A DNA stretch of 8,430 bases from positions 1-8,430 of the forward strand of contig JAABSS010000491.1 in NCBI GenBank assembly GCA_011390235.1, in the 5' to 3' direction. This DNA comes from Desulfotignum sp. (GTDB lineage: Bacteria; Desulfobacterota; Desulfobacteria; Desulfobacterales; Desulfobacteraceae). Position numbers and translations under genes: made by a program. The notes beneath the pieces are model-generated. The model made no database searches. It saw only the letters and a list, made by a program, of their open reading frames with translations, and was not told the origin of the DNA. The first letter of the stretch is position 1. The number at the start of each line of letters is the position of its first letter. Positions 1 to 6,572 of the stretch are shown piece by piece.

Positions 1-16
1 CTTTTTTAATATTTGT

Positions 17-28
17 TTGGTATACTAT
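17..28. promoter_or_regulatory. Degenerate operator-like palindrome (copy 1)
   Basis: The sequence TTGGTATACTAT matches the perfect palindrome at 104-115 in 10 of 12 positions; only the right half is degenerate. The two centres lie 87 bp apart, close to a whole number of helical turns, so one regulator could bridge both. The surrounding 60 bases are very AT-rich. This site could also serve a divergent gene to the left of the window, which is not visible. Confidence 0.35.
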
Positions 29-85
29 ATTAATACATAACTTTTTTTTTCAGATTTTACCACTGAATTGAAAGAAAATTTCATA

Positions 86-113
86 TTGACTTTAAATATT
101 TTTTTGGTATACC
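86..113 (+). promoter_or_regulatory. Candidate sigma-70 promoter of the FAD oxidoreductase gene
   Basis: A -35-like hexamer TTGACT (86-91) is followed after 16 nt by a -10-like TATACC (108-113). The -35 is good and the -10 is mediocre, so this is a plausible but unproven promoter. An alternative -10 (TATAAA at 124-129) lacks a well-spaced -35. The palindrome at 104-115 overlaps the proposed -10, which would suit repression by a bound regulator. Confidence 0.35.
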
Positions 114-115
114 AA
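104..115. promoter_or_regulatory. Perfect palindromic operator TTGGTATACCAA
   Basis: This is a 12-bp perfect inverted repeat, TTGGTA followed by TACCAA, about 100 bp upstream of the oxidoreductase start. The TNGT...ACNA pattern is typical of operators bound by FadR-subfamily GntR regulators; the E. coli ExuR/UxuR sites have nearly the same core. No regulator gene is in the window, so assignment to GntR is an inference. Its overlap with the candidate -10 suggests repression that is relieved by a metabolite. Confidence 0.5.
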
Positions 116-179
116 TAAAATATTATAAAAATCTTTTATCGCAAAAGAACCATGGAGCAGCCAAACTATAACCAGGTGT

Positions 180-195
180 CTGTGGGATGCCACAG
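180..195 (+). other. Small perfect stem-loop in the 5' leader of the oxidoreductase gene
   Basis: CTGTGG (180-185) and CCACAG (190-195) form a perfect 6-bp stem closing a GATG tetraloop. It ends 9 nt before the AGGAG ribosome binding site (205-209). There is no following T-run, so it is not a terminator. It might affect mRNA stability or ribosome access, or be chance; it is too small to call a riboswitch. Confidence 0.3.
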
Positions 196-218
196 CCGGA
201 ACAAAGGAGTAATCACAC

Positions 219-1397
219 ATGGAAACCTATGATGTAATAATTATCGGCGGGGCGGTCATGGGCAGCTCAACCGCGTATTTTCTGGCCAGCAATCCGGACT
301 TTACAGGGAAAATTCTGGTGGTTGAAAAAGATCCCACCTATGCCCAGTGTTCCACAAGTCTTTCTGCCGGCGGCATCCGCCAGCAGTTTTCCAACACGGA
401 AAATATCCAGCTGTCACAATTCGGCGTATCATTTATCAAAAATATCAATGCATATCTGCAGTTTGATGATGACCCCGTAAATGTTGATTTTATGGAAAAC
501 GGGTATCTTTTTCTGGCAACCGAAAAGGGTATGCCGGTATTGCTGAAAAATCATGAAACCCAGACTTCAGTCGGGGCAAAGGTGCAGATTCTGGACCAGG
601 CAGGGTTAAAAGAAAAATTTGACTGGCTGCATACAGATGATCTTTGTGCCGGGTCATATGGATTTGCCGATGCAGGCTGGTTCGATCCCCACTGCCTTAC
701 CATGGCATTTAAAAACAAAGCCAAAAGCCTGGGCGTAACATATCTGAAAGACAAGGTGGTGGGTATCCAGCGCACCGGGCAGAAAATTTCGCACATAACT
801 TTGGAGTCCGGGGAAACCATAAATGGCGGCACATTTATCAATGCAGCCGGACCAAAGGCGGCACGCCTGGCAGAAAAGGCCGGAATCAATGATCTGCCGG
901 TCCATTCCCGCAAGCGGTTTGTGTTTTTGTTTAAATGCAATACCCGGCTGCCTGATTGCCCCCTGGTGGTGGATCCCACCGGAGCCTACTTCAGGCCTGA
1001 AGGAGAAAATTATATCTGCGGTAAATCCCCGGATGAAAACAATGATCCGGACTGCGAAGATTTTTTCATGGATTATTCGGTGTTTGAAGAGCAATTGTGG
1101 CCGATTCTGGCTGAACGGGTGCCGGCATTTGACGCCATTAAACGGATATCCTCCTGGGCCGGTCATTACGCCTATAATGTAAAGGACCAGAATGCCATCA
1201 TCGGCCCCCACCCTGAGGTGACCAATTTTATTTTGGCCAACGGGTTCAGCGGCCACGGACTGCAGCAGGCACCGGGTGTGGGCAGAGCGGTTTCTGAACT
1301 GGTCACCTATGGAAAATACACAACACTGGATCTGACCTGTTTCGCATTTGAGCGGTTTGCTGCCGACAGGCTGTATAAAGAATTGAACGTGGTATAA
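219..1397 (+). CDS. FAD-dependent oxidoreductase, DAO family (FOXRED1/sarcosine-oxidase-like)
   Basis: This 392-aa protein belongs to the FAD-dependent amine/amino-acid oxidoreductase family (DAO fold), whose members oxidise secondary or D-amino acids such as sarcosine, glycine or proline derivatives. The N-terminal Rossmann motif is GGAVMG (residues 10-15), in which the second glycine of GxGxxG is alanine, followed by the ribose-binding acidic residue in VVEKDP (E36). A SAGGIRQQF segment (49-57) is typical of the SoxB/FOXRED1 branch. Near the C-terminus, GFSGHGLQQAPGVGRAV (from residue 342) is the conserved FAD-contacting block of the same branch and closely resembles mammalian FOXRED1. There is no signal peptide or membrane segment, so it is predicted to be cytoplasmic. 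AGGAG lies 9 nt before the ATG, which fixes the start. The gene stands alone: the SoxA, SoxD and SoxG partners of heterotetrameric sarcosine oxidase are absent nearby. The substrate cannot be determined from sequence; the family call is secure. Confidence 0.9.
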   Translation: METYDVIIIGGAVMGSSTAYFLASNPDFTGKILVVEKDPTYAQCSTSLSAGGIRQQFSNTENIQLSQFGVSFIKNINAYLQFDDDPVNVDFMENGYLFLATEKGMPVLLKNHETQTSVGAKVQILDQAGLKEKFDWLHTDDLCAGSYGFADAGWFDPHCLTMAFKNKAKSLGVTYLKDKVVGIQRTGQKISHITLESGETINGGTFINAAGPKAARLAEKAGINDLPVHSRKRFVFLFKCNTRLPDCPLVVDPTGAYFRPEGENYICGKSPDENNDPDCEDFFMDYSVFEEQLWPILAERVPAFDAIKRISSWAGHYAYNVKDQNAIIGPHPEVTNFILANGFSGHGLQQAPGVGRAVSELVTYGKYTTLDLTCFAFERFAADRLYKELNVV

Positions 1398-1472
1398 AGC
1401 TCTCAGGCGGCTATGTCAATATAGGTGGCGCTGCATCTACATGCGATTACCTTGTCTGTGCCTGAAGGATTC

Positions 1473-1500
1473 TTGACATTTCGTATGCATAGCGTATGAT
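1473..1500 (+). promoter_or_regulatory. Strong sigma-70-type promoter for the chemoreceptor-amidase unit
   Basis: A perfect -35 hexamer TTGACA (1473-1478) is separated by 16 nt from TATGAT (1495-1500), five of six matches to the -10 consensus. It is the best promoter in the window and sits 77 nt before the chemoreceptor start. The spacer and -10 carry a direct repeat of CGTATG (1482-1487 and 1493-1498), 11 bp apart and so on the same helix face, which could be a regulator site. No intrinsic terminator is evident between the upstream gene stop (1397) and this promoter. Confidence 0.65.
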
Positions 1501-1576
1501 AATCGGTTAAAAAGGGAAAACGATCTGATCACTGCTGCTTTTGGCAGGATCCATCTTACGCTGGAGGGCATGAAAA

Positions 1577-3580
1577 ATGAAAAAGATCAGGGATCTTAAA
1601 CTGGGTGTGAAACTGATTGCCGGCGGCCTGCTCATGGTATTGGTGCCATTGTTAGTGGTGGGAGCGATCTCATTGCAAAAGGCGGCAGATGGTCTTGTCA
1701 AGCGGGCCCAGAGCGAGGTCTTTCAGGTGGCGGAGGACCTGGCTGCCATGACCGGAATGGTCATGCAGGCAGAGTTGAAATTTGTCCGGGGCATGGCCCT
1801 TACCCCTCTGGTACAGGAGGCTGCCGAAAAGGTGGCTGGCAATGGGGTTGAAGGCGCAAAAGATACCCTCATGGCCCTGGACGACCACCTGGCCAAAGTC
1901 TTTGCTTCAGTGGGCCAGGGATATGAACTGTTTGTTCTGGCTGATGCCCGGGGACTGTCTGTCAGTGACAGCATGGGGGGCGCCATGCGCGAAAACAAGG
2001 TGAATATCAAGGACAGAGATTATTTTATTGCTGCAAAGCAGGGCAAAGCCATTATTGGTGAAGCTGTTGCCTCAAGATCTTCGGGCAATCCCGTGGTGGT
2101 GGCAAGCACGCCTGTGAAAACCAGTGCCGGTGAATTTGCCGGCGTATTCATTGCTGTTGTGAAACTGGATACCCTTTCTGACAAGATCACTTCCGTAAAA
2201 ATTGGAGACACCGGTTACCCTTACGTAATCAACAAAGATGGCGTGGTCATCGCTCACCCTAACAAGGATTTTATTTTTGAACTGGATCTTAAAACCCTGG
2301 AAGGCATGGAAGAGATCACCCGGCGCATGATGGCCCGGGAATCCGGGGTGGAGGAATATGTTTTCCAGGGCATCCGCAAAACAGCCGGATTTGCCCATGT
2401 GCCGCTCACCGGATGGAGCATCGGCGTAACCCAGAACCAGTCGGAGTTCATGGCCGATGTCAGGGAAATGACCCTGTATAATGTGGTTGTGGGCCTGATC
2501 GCCATGGTGGTTGTGGGCCTGTGTCTGTGGTTTGCCGCAAAAAGGGTTACCCGACCCATCAATGATGCAGTGTCCGGGCTTGAGGATATCTCTCAGGGGG
2601 AAGGCGATCTCACCAAACGGCTTGCAGTGGCCAGCCAGGATGAGGTGGGGATTTTATCAAAAGCTGTCAATACGTTTATGGCCAGGCTCCAGGCCATGAT
2701 CACCGATATCTCCCAGGGTGTGGATACCCTGTCCTCCTCAGCCACACAATTGTCTTCTATTTCAGAACAGATGACCGCCGGGGCGGAAAATACCTCGGAA
2801 AAAGCCAGTACAGTGGCAGCGGCTGCAGAAGAGATGACCGCCAATATGACTTCTGTGTCCGCAGCCATGGAAGAATCCAGTACCAACCTCAACACAGTGG
2901 CAACTGCAGCTGATGAGATGAATGCCACCATCAGCGAGATTGCACAGAATGCGGAAAAAGCCAGGTCCATTTCAGACAATGCCGTGGAAAAGGCAGGCGA
3001 TTCCAGAGAAAAAATGCAGCAGCTGAGCCAGGCGGCCCAGTCCATCGGCAAGGTGGTGGAAACCATTACCGATATTTCCGAGCAGGTCAACCTGTTGTCT
3101 TTGAATGCCACCATTGAGGCGGCCCGTGCTGGTGAGGCAGGCAAAGGGTTTGCCGTGGTAGCCAATGAGATCAAGGAACTGGCCAAGCAGACCTCGGAAG
3201 CATCCATGGATATCAAGTCAAAAATTGACCATATCCAGGAAAGCTCTGACAGCACCATGACCGGTATCAATGACATCTCCCAGGTGATCCGGGAAGTCAA
3301 TGAGATCGTGGCCACCATTGCCACGGCTGTGGAAGAACAATCTGCTGCCACCGGTGAGATTGCACGCAATATCGGTCAGGCTTCCTCAGGTATTGAAGAG
3401 GTCAACCAGAATGTGGGCCAGAGTTCCGCTGTGGCCGATGAAATTACAAAAGATATCACGGATGTCCACCAGTCAGCTGCTGATATGGCAGACCGCAGCA
3501 CCCAGGTGAATGAAAGTTCTGAAGATCTGGCCAAACTGGCGGCCCGGCTCGGGGAGATGGTGGGACAGTTTAAGGTGTGA
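1577..3580 (+). CDS. Methyl-accepting chemotaxis protein with dCache sensor, HAMP and signalling domains
   Basis: This 667-aa transmembrane chemoreceptor would sense a ligand outside the membrane and control CheA through the cytoplasmic tip. TM1 is at about residues 12-33. A periplasmic region of about 265 aa (34-300) has dCache hallmarks: DRDYF at 146-150, a following GEAV...[10 protein letters not shown] stretch, and a [16 protein letters not shown] block at about 213-228. TM2 is at about 302-321, then HAMP at about 322-375. The long coiled-coil signalling domain has the conserved hairpin tip [20 protein letters not shown] (505-524) followed by [10 protein letters not shown]-rich heptads such as AAEEM (416-420) and AVEEQSAAT (584-592) are likely methylation regions. 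There is no C-terminal NWETF-like CheR tether. GGAGG (1563-1567) lies 9 nt before the ATG. An out-of-frame ATG at 1570 opens only nine codons and is too close to that site. The stop codon overlaps the amidase start. The ligand is unknown. Confidence 0.95.
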   Translation: MKKIRDLKLGVKLIAGGLLMVLVPLLVVGAISLQKAADGLVKRAQSEVFQVAEDLAAMTGMVMQAELKFVRGMALTPLVQEAAEKVAGNGVEGAKDTLMALDDHLAKVFASVGQGYELFVLADARGLSVSDSMGGAMRENKVNIKDRDYFIAAKQGKAIIGEAVASRSSGNPVVVASTPVKTSAGEFAGVFIAVVKLDTLSDKITSVKIGDTGYPYVINKDGVVIAHPNKDFIFELDLKTLEGMEEITRRMMARESGVEEYVFQGIRKTAGFAHVPLTGWSIGVTQNQSEFMADVREMTLYNVVVGLIAMVVVGLCLWFAAKRVTRPINDAVSGLEDISQGEGDLTKRLAVASQDEVGILSKAVNTFMARLQAMITDISQGVDTLSSSATQLSSISEQMTAGAENTSEKASTVAAAAEEMTANMTSVSAAMEESSTNLNTVATAADEMNATISEIAQNAEKARSISDNAVEKAGDSREKMQQLSQAAQSIGKVVETITDISEQVNLLSLNATIEAARAGEAGKGFAVVANEIKELAKQTSEASMDIKSKIDHIQESSDSTMTGINDISQVIREVNEIVATIATAVEEQSAATGEIARNIGQASSGIEEVNQNVGQSSAVADEITKDITDVHQSAADMADRSTQVNESSEDLAKLAARLGEMVGQFKV

Positions 3581-4893
3581 TGAAACAAAACACAGGATAT
3601 GCATGGCTGATCCCGGTGTGGGCGCTTGTGATTTTTGTAACGGGTCTTTTTGTAACCGGTGCCTGTTCTGCATACAGCCGTTCTGATTATCAGCAGTTTC
3701 AAAATGCCATCATAGACCACAGAAACCGGCTGAACCAAAAATTTAAAAAAATTCCGCGCACCGCAACCCGATATATCATTGTTCACACATCGGAACTGGG
3801 ACTGTCCACCACCCTGCGGGTGGTCTCCAAAGGAAAAAAGTTCAAAAGCGGCCACAGCACGCCCGGAGGACATGCCCATTACGTGATTGCCAGAAACGGC
3901 CACACCTACCGGATCATGGACAAACAATACCGGGCCGATCATGCCGGGCTTTCCATGTGGCAGGGGAGACAGAATATATCCTCTGTTTCCATCGGCATCG
4001 AACTTGTGGGATATCACTCCGCTCCTTTGACAGACCGGCAGTACCGGTCCATTGCCATGCTCATTGATATCCTCCAACGTGTTTACCAACTGAATGATAC
4101 CGCCGTGCTCACCCACAGCCAGATAGCCTTTGGGCGTCCCAATCCCTGGTTTCCAAAGGATCATCGGGGCAGAAAACGCTGTGCCAAGAATTTTGACAGG
4201 TCCAGGGCCGGGCTGGGGCCTGCGCTGGGGTTTGATCCGGATGTCAGGGCCGGGCGGCTGCTGCCCGACCCCTATCTGGCGGATCTGTTTTACGGCAAAC
4301 AGCCGGCAGCTGCCAAAGTGGCGGCCACCGCACCGGTATCCAACCTCATCTCCCGGAATCATTCCGCCTGGTCCATTGCAGGGGGGGATTATGACAGCCG
4401 CACAACAGCTTATGTACTTCCCAACGGCCGCACCCTGACAGGGGATCAGATAAAAGATACCATCGGTTGGCACCTGCTGCCCGTGAACACAAAGGTTCTG
4501 CTTGAGCAGGAGATCGAAAAAGAGCAGATAAAAATTTCCCAAACGCCGGTAAAGGTGATCACCGACCGTATGACCGCCTGGTCCCATGCAGGCCCTGCCT
4601 ACCGCTTCGACTCCACCATCTATTTTCTGCCGTCAGGCAAAATTTTCACAGGTTCCCGCATTCCGGACTGGGATGACCTGCCCCGGAAAACCCGGTTGAT
4701 CGTGGGGTATCAGGGGCCGTTTCTCATCACTGATGCCGTGACCGCTTACGGCATTGCCGGACAGAAATACAAAGATCCCGGTACGGTGTATTTTCTGCCG
4801 CCGGGCCATGTCAAAACCGGAGATACCATAACAGATTTTTCCGATCTGCCCAAAGGCACAAGGGTTTACATGCCCCTGGATGATATCGGCTAA
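3580..4893 (+). CDS. Exported N-acetylmuramoyl-L-alanine amidase (Amidase_2) with three C-terminal repeats
   Basis: This 437-aa protein probably cleaves the MurNAc-L-Ala bond of peptidoglycan outside the cytoplasmic membrane. A hydrophobic N-terminal segment (about 8-28) ends in VTGAC, a permissive lipobox with Cys29, so it may be a lipoprotein; a signal anchor is the alternative. The zinc amidase domain spans about 60-205. It has the first ligand in YIIVHTS (His69), the family block SIGIELVG (about 137-144), a second ligand in LTHSQ (His179), and RKRCAKNFD with Cys201 where AmpD has Asp and T7 lysozyme has Cys. A proline/alanine-rich linker follows, then three imperfect ~47-aa repeats (about 261-433) with no obvious match to a domain I know. 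These may bind cell wall or a partner. The ATG overlaps the chemoreceptor stop by one base (TGATG). A GTG one codon upstream (3577) is an alternative start. There is little Shine-Dalgarno sequence, so translational coupling is likely. The gene overlaps the convergent asparaginase stop by 4 nt. Confidence 0.88.
   Translation: MKQNTGYAWLIPVWALVIFVTGLFVTGACSAYSRSDYQQFQNAIIDHRNRLNQKFKKIPRTATRYIIVHTSELGLSTTLRVVSKGKKFKSGHSTPGGHAHYVIARNGHTYRIMDKQYRADHAGLSMWQGRQNISSVSIGIELVGYHSAPLTDRQYRSIAMLIDILQRVYQLNDTAVLTHSQIAFGRPNPWFPKDHRGRKRCAKNFDRSRAGLGPALGFDPDVRAGRLLPDPYLADLFYGKQPAAAKVAATAPVSNLISRNHSAWSIAGGDYDSRTTAYVLPNGRTLTGDQIKDTIGWHLLPVNTKVLLEQEIEKEQIKISQTPVKVITDRMTAWSHAGPAYRFDSTIYFLPSGKIFTGSRIPDWDDLPRKTRLIVGYQGPFLITDAVTAYGIAGQKYKDPGTVYFLPPGHVKTGDTITDFSDLPKGTRVYMPLDDIG
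4360..4878 (+). repeat. Three imperfect protein repeats in the amidase C-terminus
   Basis: Three copies are encoded at about 4360-4503, 4570-4710 and 4738-4878. The shared pattern is A[WY]xxAGxxY, then T/I-x-Y-x-LPxG, TGxxIxD, and finally LPxxT followed by a hydrophobic strand. Copy 1 begins HSAWSIAGGDY, copy 2 MTAWSHAGPAY and copy 3 VTAYGIAGQKY. Copy 1 has three extra residues before its LP motif, and a longer spacer separates copies 1 and 2. The DNA copies have diverged, so the duplications are old and maintained at protein level. The alternating hydrophobic pattern suggests small beta-rich modules. I do not recognise the family. Confidence 0.8.
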
Positions 4894-5891
4894 TAGGTGT
4901 AAAACAGCTGCTGCACCGCTTTTTGATCGACTTTTTCCGACAGCGCCAGCATGAGCAGAATCCGGGACTTGGCAGGGTTGAGTTCATCTGACACAATGAA
5001 GCCGCAGGCATCATCATCCACCTCCACATTTCTGCCCACAGTGCCGGTGGGCACCCGGGAGCTTCTGACAATAAAAATATCCCGGCCGGCCATCCGGGCC
5101 GCTTTTTTTACGGTGGCCTGGTTCATGTTGCCGTTGCCGTCCCCGGCAATGACGATGCCCTGTGCTCCGCCAGCCACACTACAATCAAGGAGATTTGGCG
5201 GCATATCGATGCAGGCATACACAATATCCACTCTGGGCAGCATCACCCGGTTTTTGGTGCAGAACAGATCAGAAAACCGGCTTAAAAAGGTGTGGCGCCG
5301 GAATGGAAACCTGAAATACACGGTTTTGCCGTAATTCACCGTGCCCACCAGGCCGTTCACCGGGGACAGAAAGGTTTCCACAGAGGTGGTGTTGGTTTTG
5401 GTCAAAGAATGTGCCCCGTGAATCCTGTCGTTCATGACCACGAGCACGCCACGTTCCTGTGCATCAGGATCAGCTGCCACTGCCACTGAATTGAAAAGAT
5501 TCAAAGGACCGTCAGCAGAAATGGCGTTGGCAGGCCGCATGGCCCCTGTCACCACCACCGGCTTGGGGCTGTTCACGGTGAGGTTTAAAAAAAATGCGGT
5601 TTCCTCCATGGTGTCGGTCCCATGGGTTACCACAATGCCGTGGATATCCGCTTGTTCCAGCAGTTCGTTGATGCGGCAGGTCAGGCGCATCAGGATGTCA
5701 AAAGACATGTCCTGGGACCCCACATTGCTGATCTGTTCTCCTGTGACAACAGCCAGATGATCCAGATCCGGGACCGACTGGATCATCTGCTGGATGGTTA
5801 CCTGTCCAGAGGCGTATCCGGCCCGGGCCGATGCATGGCTGATTCCGGCTATGGTGCCGCCGGTGGCAAGTATGACAACGCATGGTTTCAT
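4890..5891 (-). CDS. L-asparaginase, type II fold, predicted cytoplasmic
   Basis: This 333-aa enzyme hydrolyses L-asparagine to aspartate and ammonia, possibly with some glutaminase activity. All catalytic elements of the asparaginase/glutaminase family are visible. ILATGGTIAG (7-16) carries the nucleophilic Thr13, and Tyr26 lies in the mobile loop. NVGSQDMS holds the substrate-binding serine, THGTDTMEET holds the Thr-Asp pair, and SLTKTNTT holds the catalytic lysine. TGAMRPANAISADGP is another conserved family block. The protein starts directly at the first strand (MKPCVVILATGG) with no signal peptide, unlike periplasmic E. coli AnsB. An in-frame stop upstream rules out an export extension on an earlier ATG. 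Its stop overlaps the amidase stop by 4 nt in a tail-to-tail arrangement with no room for a terminator. The ribosome site is weak (AAGG about 11 nt before ATG). Inverted repeats at 5937-5983 lie in its promoter region. Confidence 0.93.
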   Translation of the reverse strand: MKPCVVILATGGTIAGISHASARAGYASGQVTIQQMIQSVPDLDHLAVVTGEQISNVGSQDMSFDILMRLTCRINELLEQADIHGIVVTHGTDTMEETAFFLNLTVNSPKPVVVTGAMRPANAISADGPLNLFNSVAVAADPDAQERGVLVVMNDRIHGAHSLTKTNTTSVETFLSPVNGLVGTVNYGKTVYFRFPFRRHTFLSRFSDLFCTKNRVMLPRVDIVYACIDMPPNLLDCSVAGGAQGIVIAGDGNGNMNQATVKKAARMAGRDIFIVRSSRVPTGTVGRNVEVDDDACGFIVSDELNPAKSRILLMLALSEKVDQKAVQQLFYTY

Positions 5892-5935
5892 GGGCAGAGC
5901 CTTGTGTAAAATGATTTTTCATATGGGCAGAGTTG

Positions 5936-5967
5936 ATATTACCAAAAATTTATGAGACTTGGTAATA
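5936..5967. promoter_or_regulatory. Inverted repeat TATTACCAA/TTGGTAATA in the asparaginase promoter region
   Basis: Nine-base arms TATTACCAA (5937-5945) and TTGGTAATA (5959-5967) flank 13 nt. On the minus strand, TTACCA and TAATAT within these arms are 18 nt apart and give a weak -35/-10 pair about 45 nt before the asparaginase ATG, so a protein bound to the arms could block transcription. The right arm also forms a smaller palindrome, GGTAATACC (5961-5969). The half-site TTGGTA equals that of the palindrome at 104-115. A regulator site is inferred; an RNA hairpin is the alternative. Confidence 0.4.
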
Positions 5968-5973
5968 CCTTTT

Positions 5974-5983
5974 TTGGATCCAA
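5974..5983. promoter_or_regulatory. Short perfect palindrome TTGGATCCAA
   Basis: This is a 10-bp perfect palindrome seven bases after the inverted repeat ending at 5967. Together they place three TTGG/CCAA elements within about 50 bp between the divergent asparaginase and DUF2914 genes. A palindrome of this length can arise by chance, so it is listed mainly because of the clustering. The rest of the 5892-6110 intergenic region shows only weak candidate promoter hexamers, such as TTGACG at 6031-6036 without a well-spaced -10. Confidence 0.25.
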
Positions 5984-6110
5984 CATATTTGTCGTAAAAT
6001 AATTTGACCTCCCTGAAGGTTATAGATTGATTGACGGTTAGAATGAAATCACCTTGGCATAAAATGATTCTTGCTTGAAAAAAAGTGGATCTGAAGGTAT
6101 CATCACGGCC

Positions 6111-6566
6111 ATGAAAACATTTTTTTTCAGGTTGATGTGTCTGTTGCTGTTTTTGCCTGCAGCAGTCTTTTCTAGCCCCTATGCTTGGGCCCAGAATCCG
6201 CTGTCAGAAGACCCGCTTTCGAAAGAACAACCTGTGCTGCTTCAACCGGTGCTGGTCCAGGCAGTAATGTGTGAAGCCATTGAAAGGTTCAAACCCGTGA
6301 ACCAGGCTGTGGTTTTTTCGATTTCCCTGGGCAGGGTGTTCTGTTTTACCGCTTTTGATCCGGTACCCCGGGAAACCATAGTGTATCACAGGTGGTACAG
6401 GCAGGACCGTTTGATATCCAATGCAAAACTGGTGCTCAATCCCCCCAAATGGTCTTCTTTCAGCAGCATGCAGCTCAGAGATGCTGATAAAGGACCCTGG
6501 CGGGTTGAGGTCGTTGACAGTCAGGAAAATCTGATGAAAACCCTTAGATTCAGTATTGTCGACTGA
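6111..6566 (+). CDS. Secreted DUF2914-domain protein
   Basis: This 151-aa protein has a clear signal peptide (basic start, hydrophobic LMCLLLFLPAAVF, then probable cleavage after AWA and before Gln), so the mature protein should be periplasmic. After a short proline-rich stretch, the rest matches the pattern I know for DUF2914. It has an early cysteine in AVMCEAI, a second in GRVFCFT, the IVYHRWYRQDR block, a PPKWSSFSSMQL segment, and a final GPWRVEVVDSQ strand pair ending in LRFSIVD. The function of the domain is unknown to me; it looks like a small beta-sandwich. I chose ATG 6111 because the signal peptide begins there and GAAGG lies 13 nt upstream. A TTG at 6075 would add 12 residues but has no ribosome site. 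The gene ends 6 nt before the cyclase-YbbR gene, so the two are probably co-transcribed and possibly translationally coupled. Confidence 0.75.
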   Translation: MKTFFFRLMCLLLFLPAAVFSSPYAWAQNPLSEDPLSKEQPVLLQPVLVQAVMCEAIERFKPVNQAVVFSISLGRVFCFTAFDPVPRETIVYHRWYRQDRLISNAKLVLNPPKWSSFSSMQLRDADKGPWRVEVVDSQENLMKTLRFSIVD

Positions 6567-6572
6567 CCGCCC

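Noticed and set aside
10..20. Loss of the FAD-binding motif in the oxidoreductase (GGAVMG rather than GxGxxG; window bases 246-263)
   Set aside because: Despite the listed positions being residue numbers, the point is that GGAxMG variants occur widely in this family as far as I recall, and the rest of the FAD-binding elements are intact, so it is not evidence of inactivation.
2593..3369. 258-codon open frame antisense to the chemoreceptor signalling domain
   Set aside because: It is a Ser/Ala/Val-rich translation that mirrors the coiled-coil codons of the chemoreceptor, as expected for an antisense shadow.
3376..4587. 403-codon open frame on the minus strand opposite the chemoreceptor end and the amidase
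   Set aside because: It lies wholly opposite genes with clear family motifs, its translation is low-complexity with many Gly/Pro/His and no recognisable domain, and it has no ribosome site. It is a codon-bias shadow.
5698..5922. 74-codon minus-strand frame overlapping the asparaginase 5' end
   Set aside because: It is out of frame with the conserved asparaginase motifs, has no ribosome site, and its His/Cys-rich translation looks like an off-frame reading.
5939..5986. 15-residue minus-strand frame (MLDPKKVLPSLINFW) before the asparaginase as a leader peptide
   Set aside because: The only Shine-Dalgarno-like stretch (GGAGG) is about 21 nt from the ATG, and there is no run of regulatory codons or an attenuator pair.
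6054..6076. Possible sigma-54 promoter (TTGGCAT ... CTTGC) before the DUF2914 gene
   Set aside because: The GG and GC dinucleotides are separated by 15 nt instead of the required 10, so the -24/-12 geometry fails.
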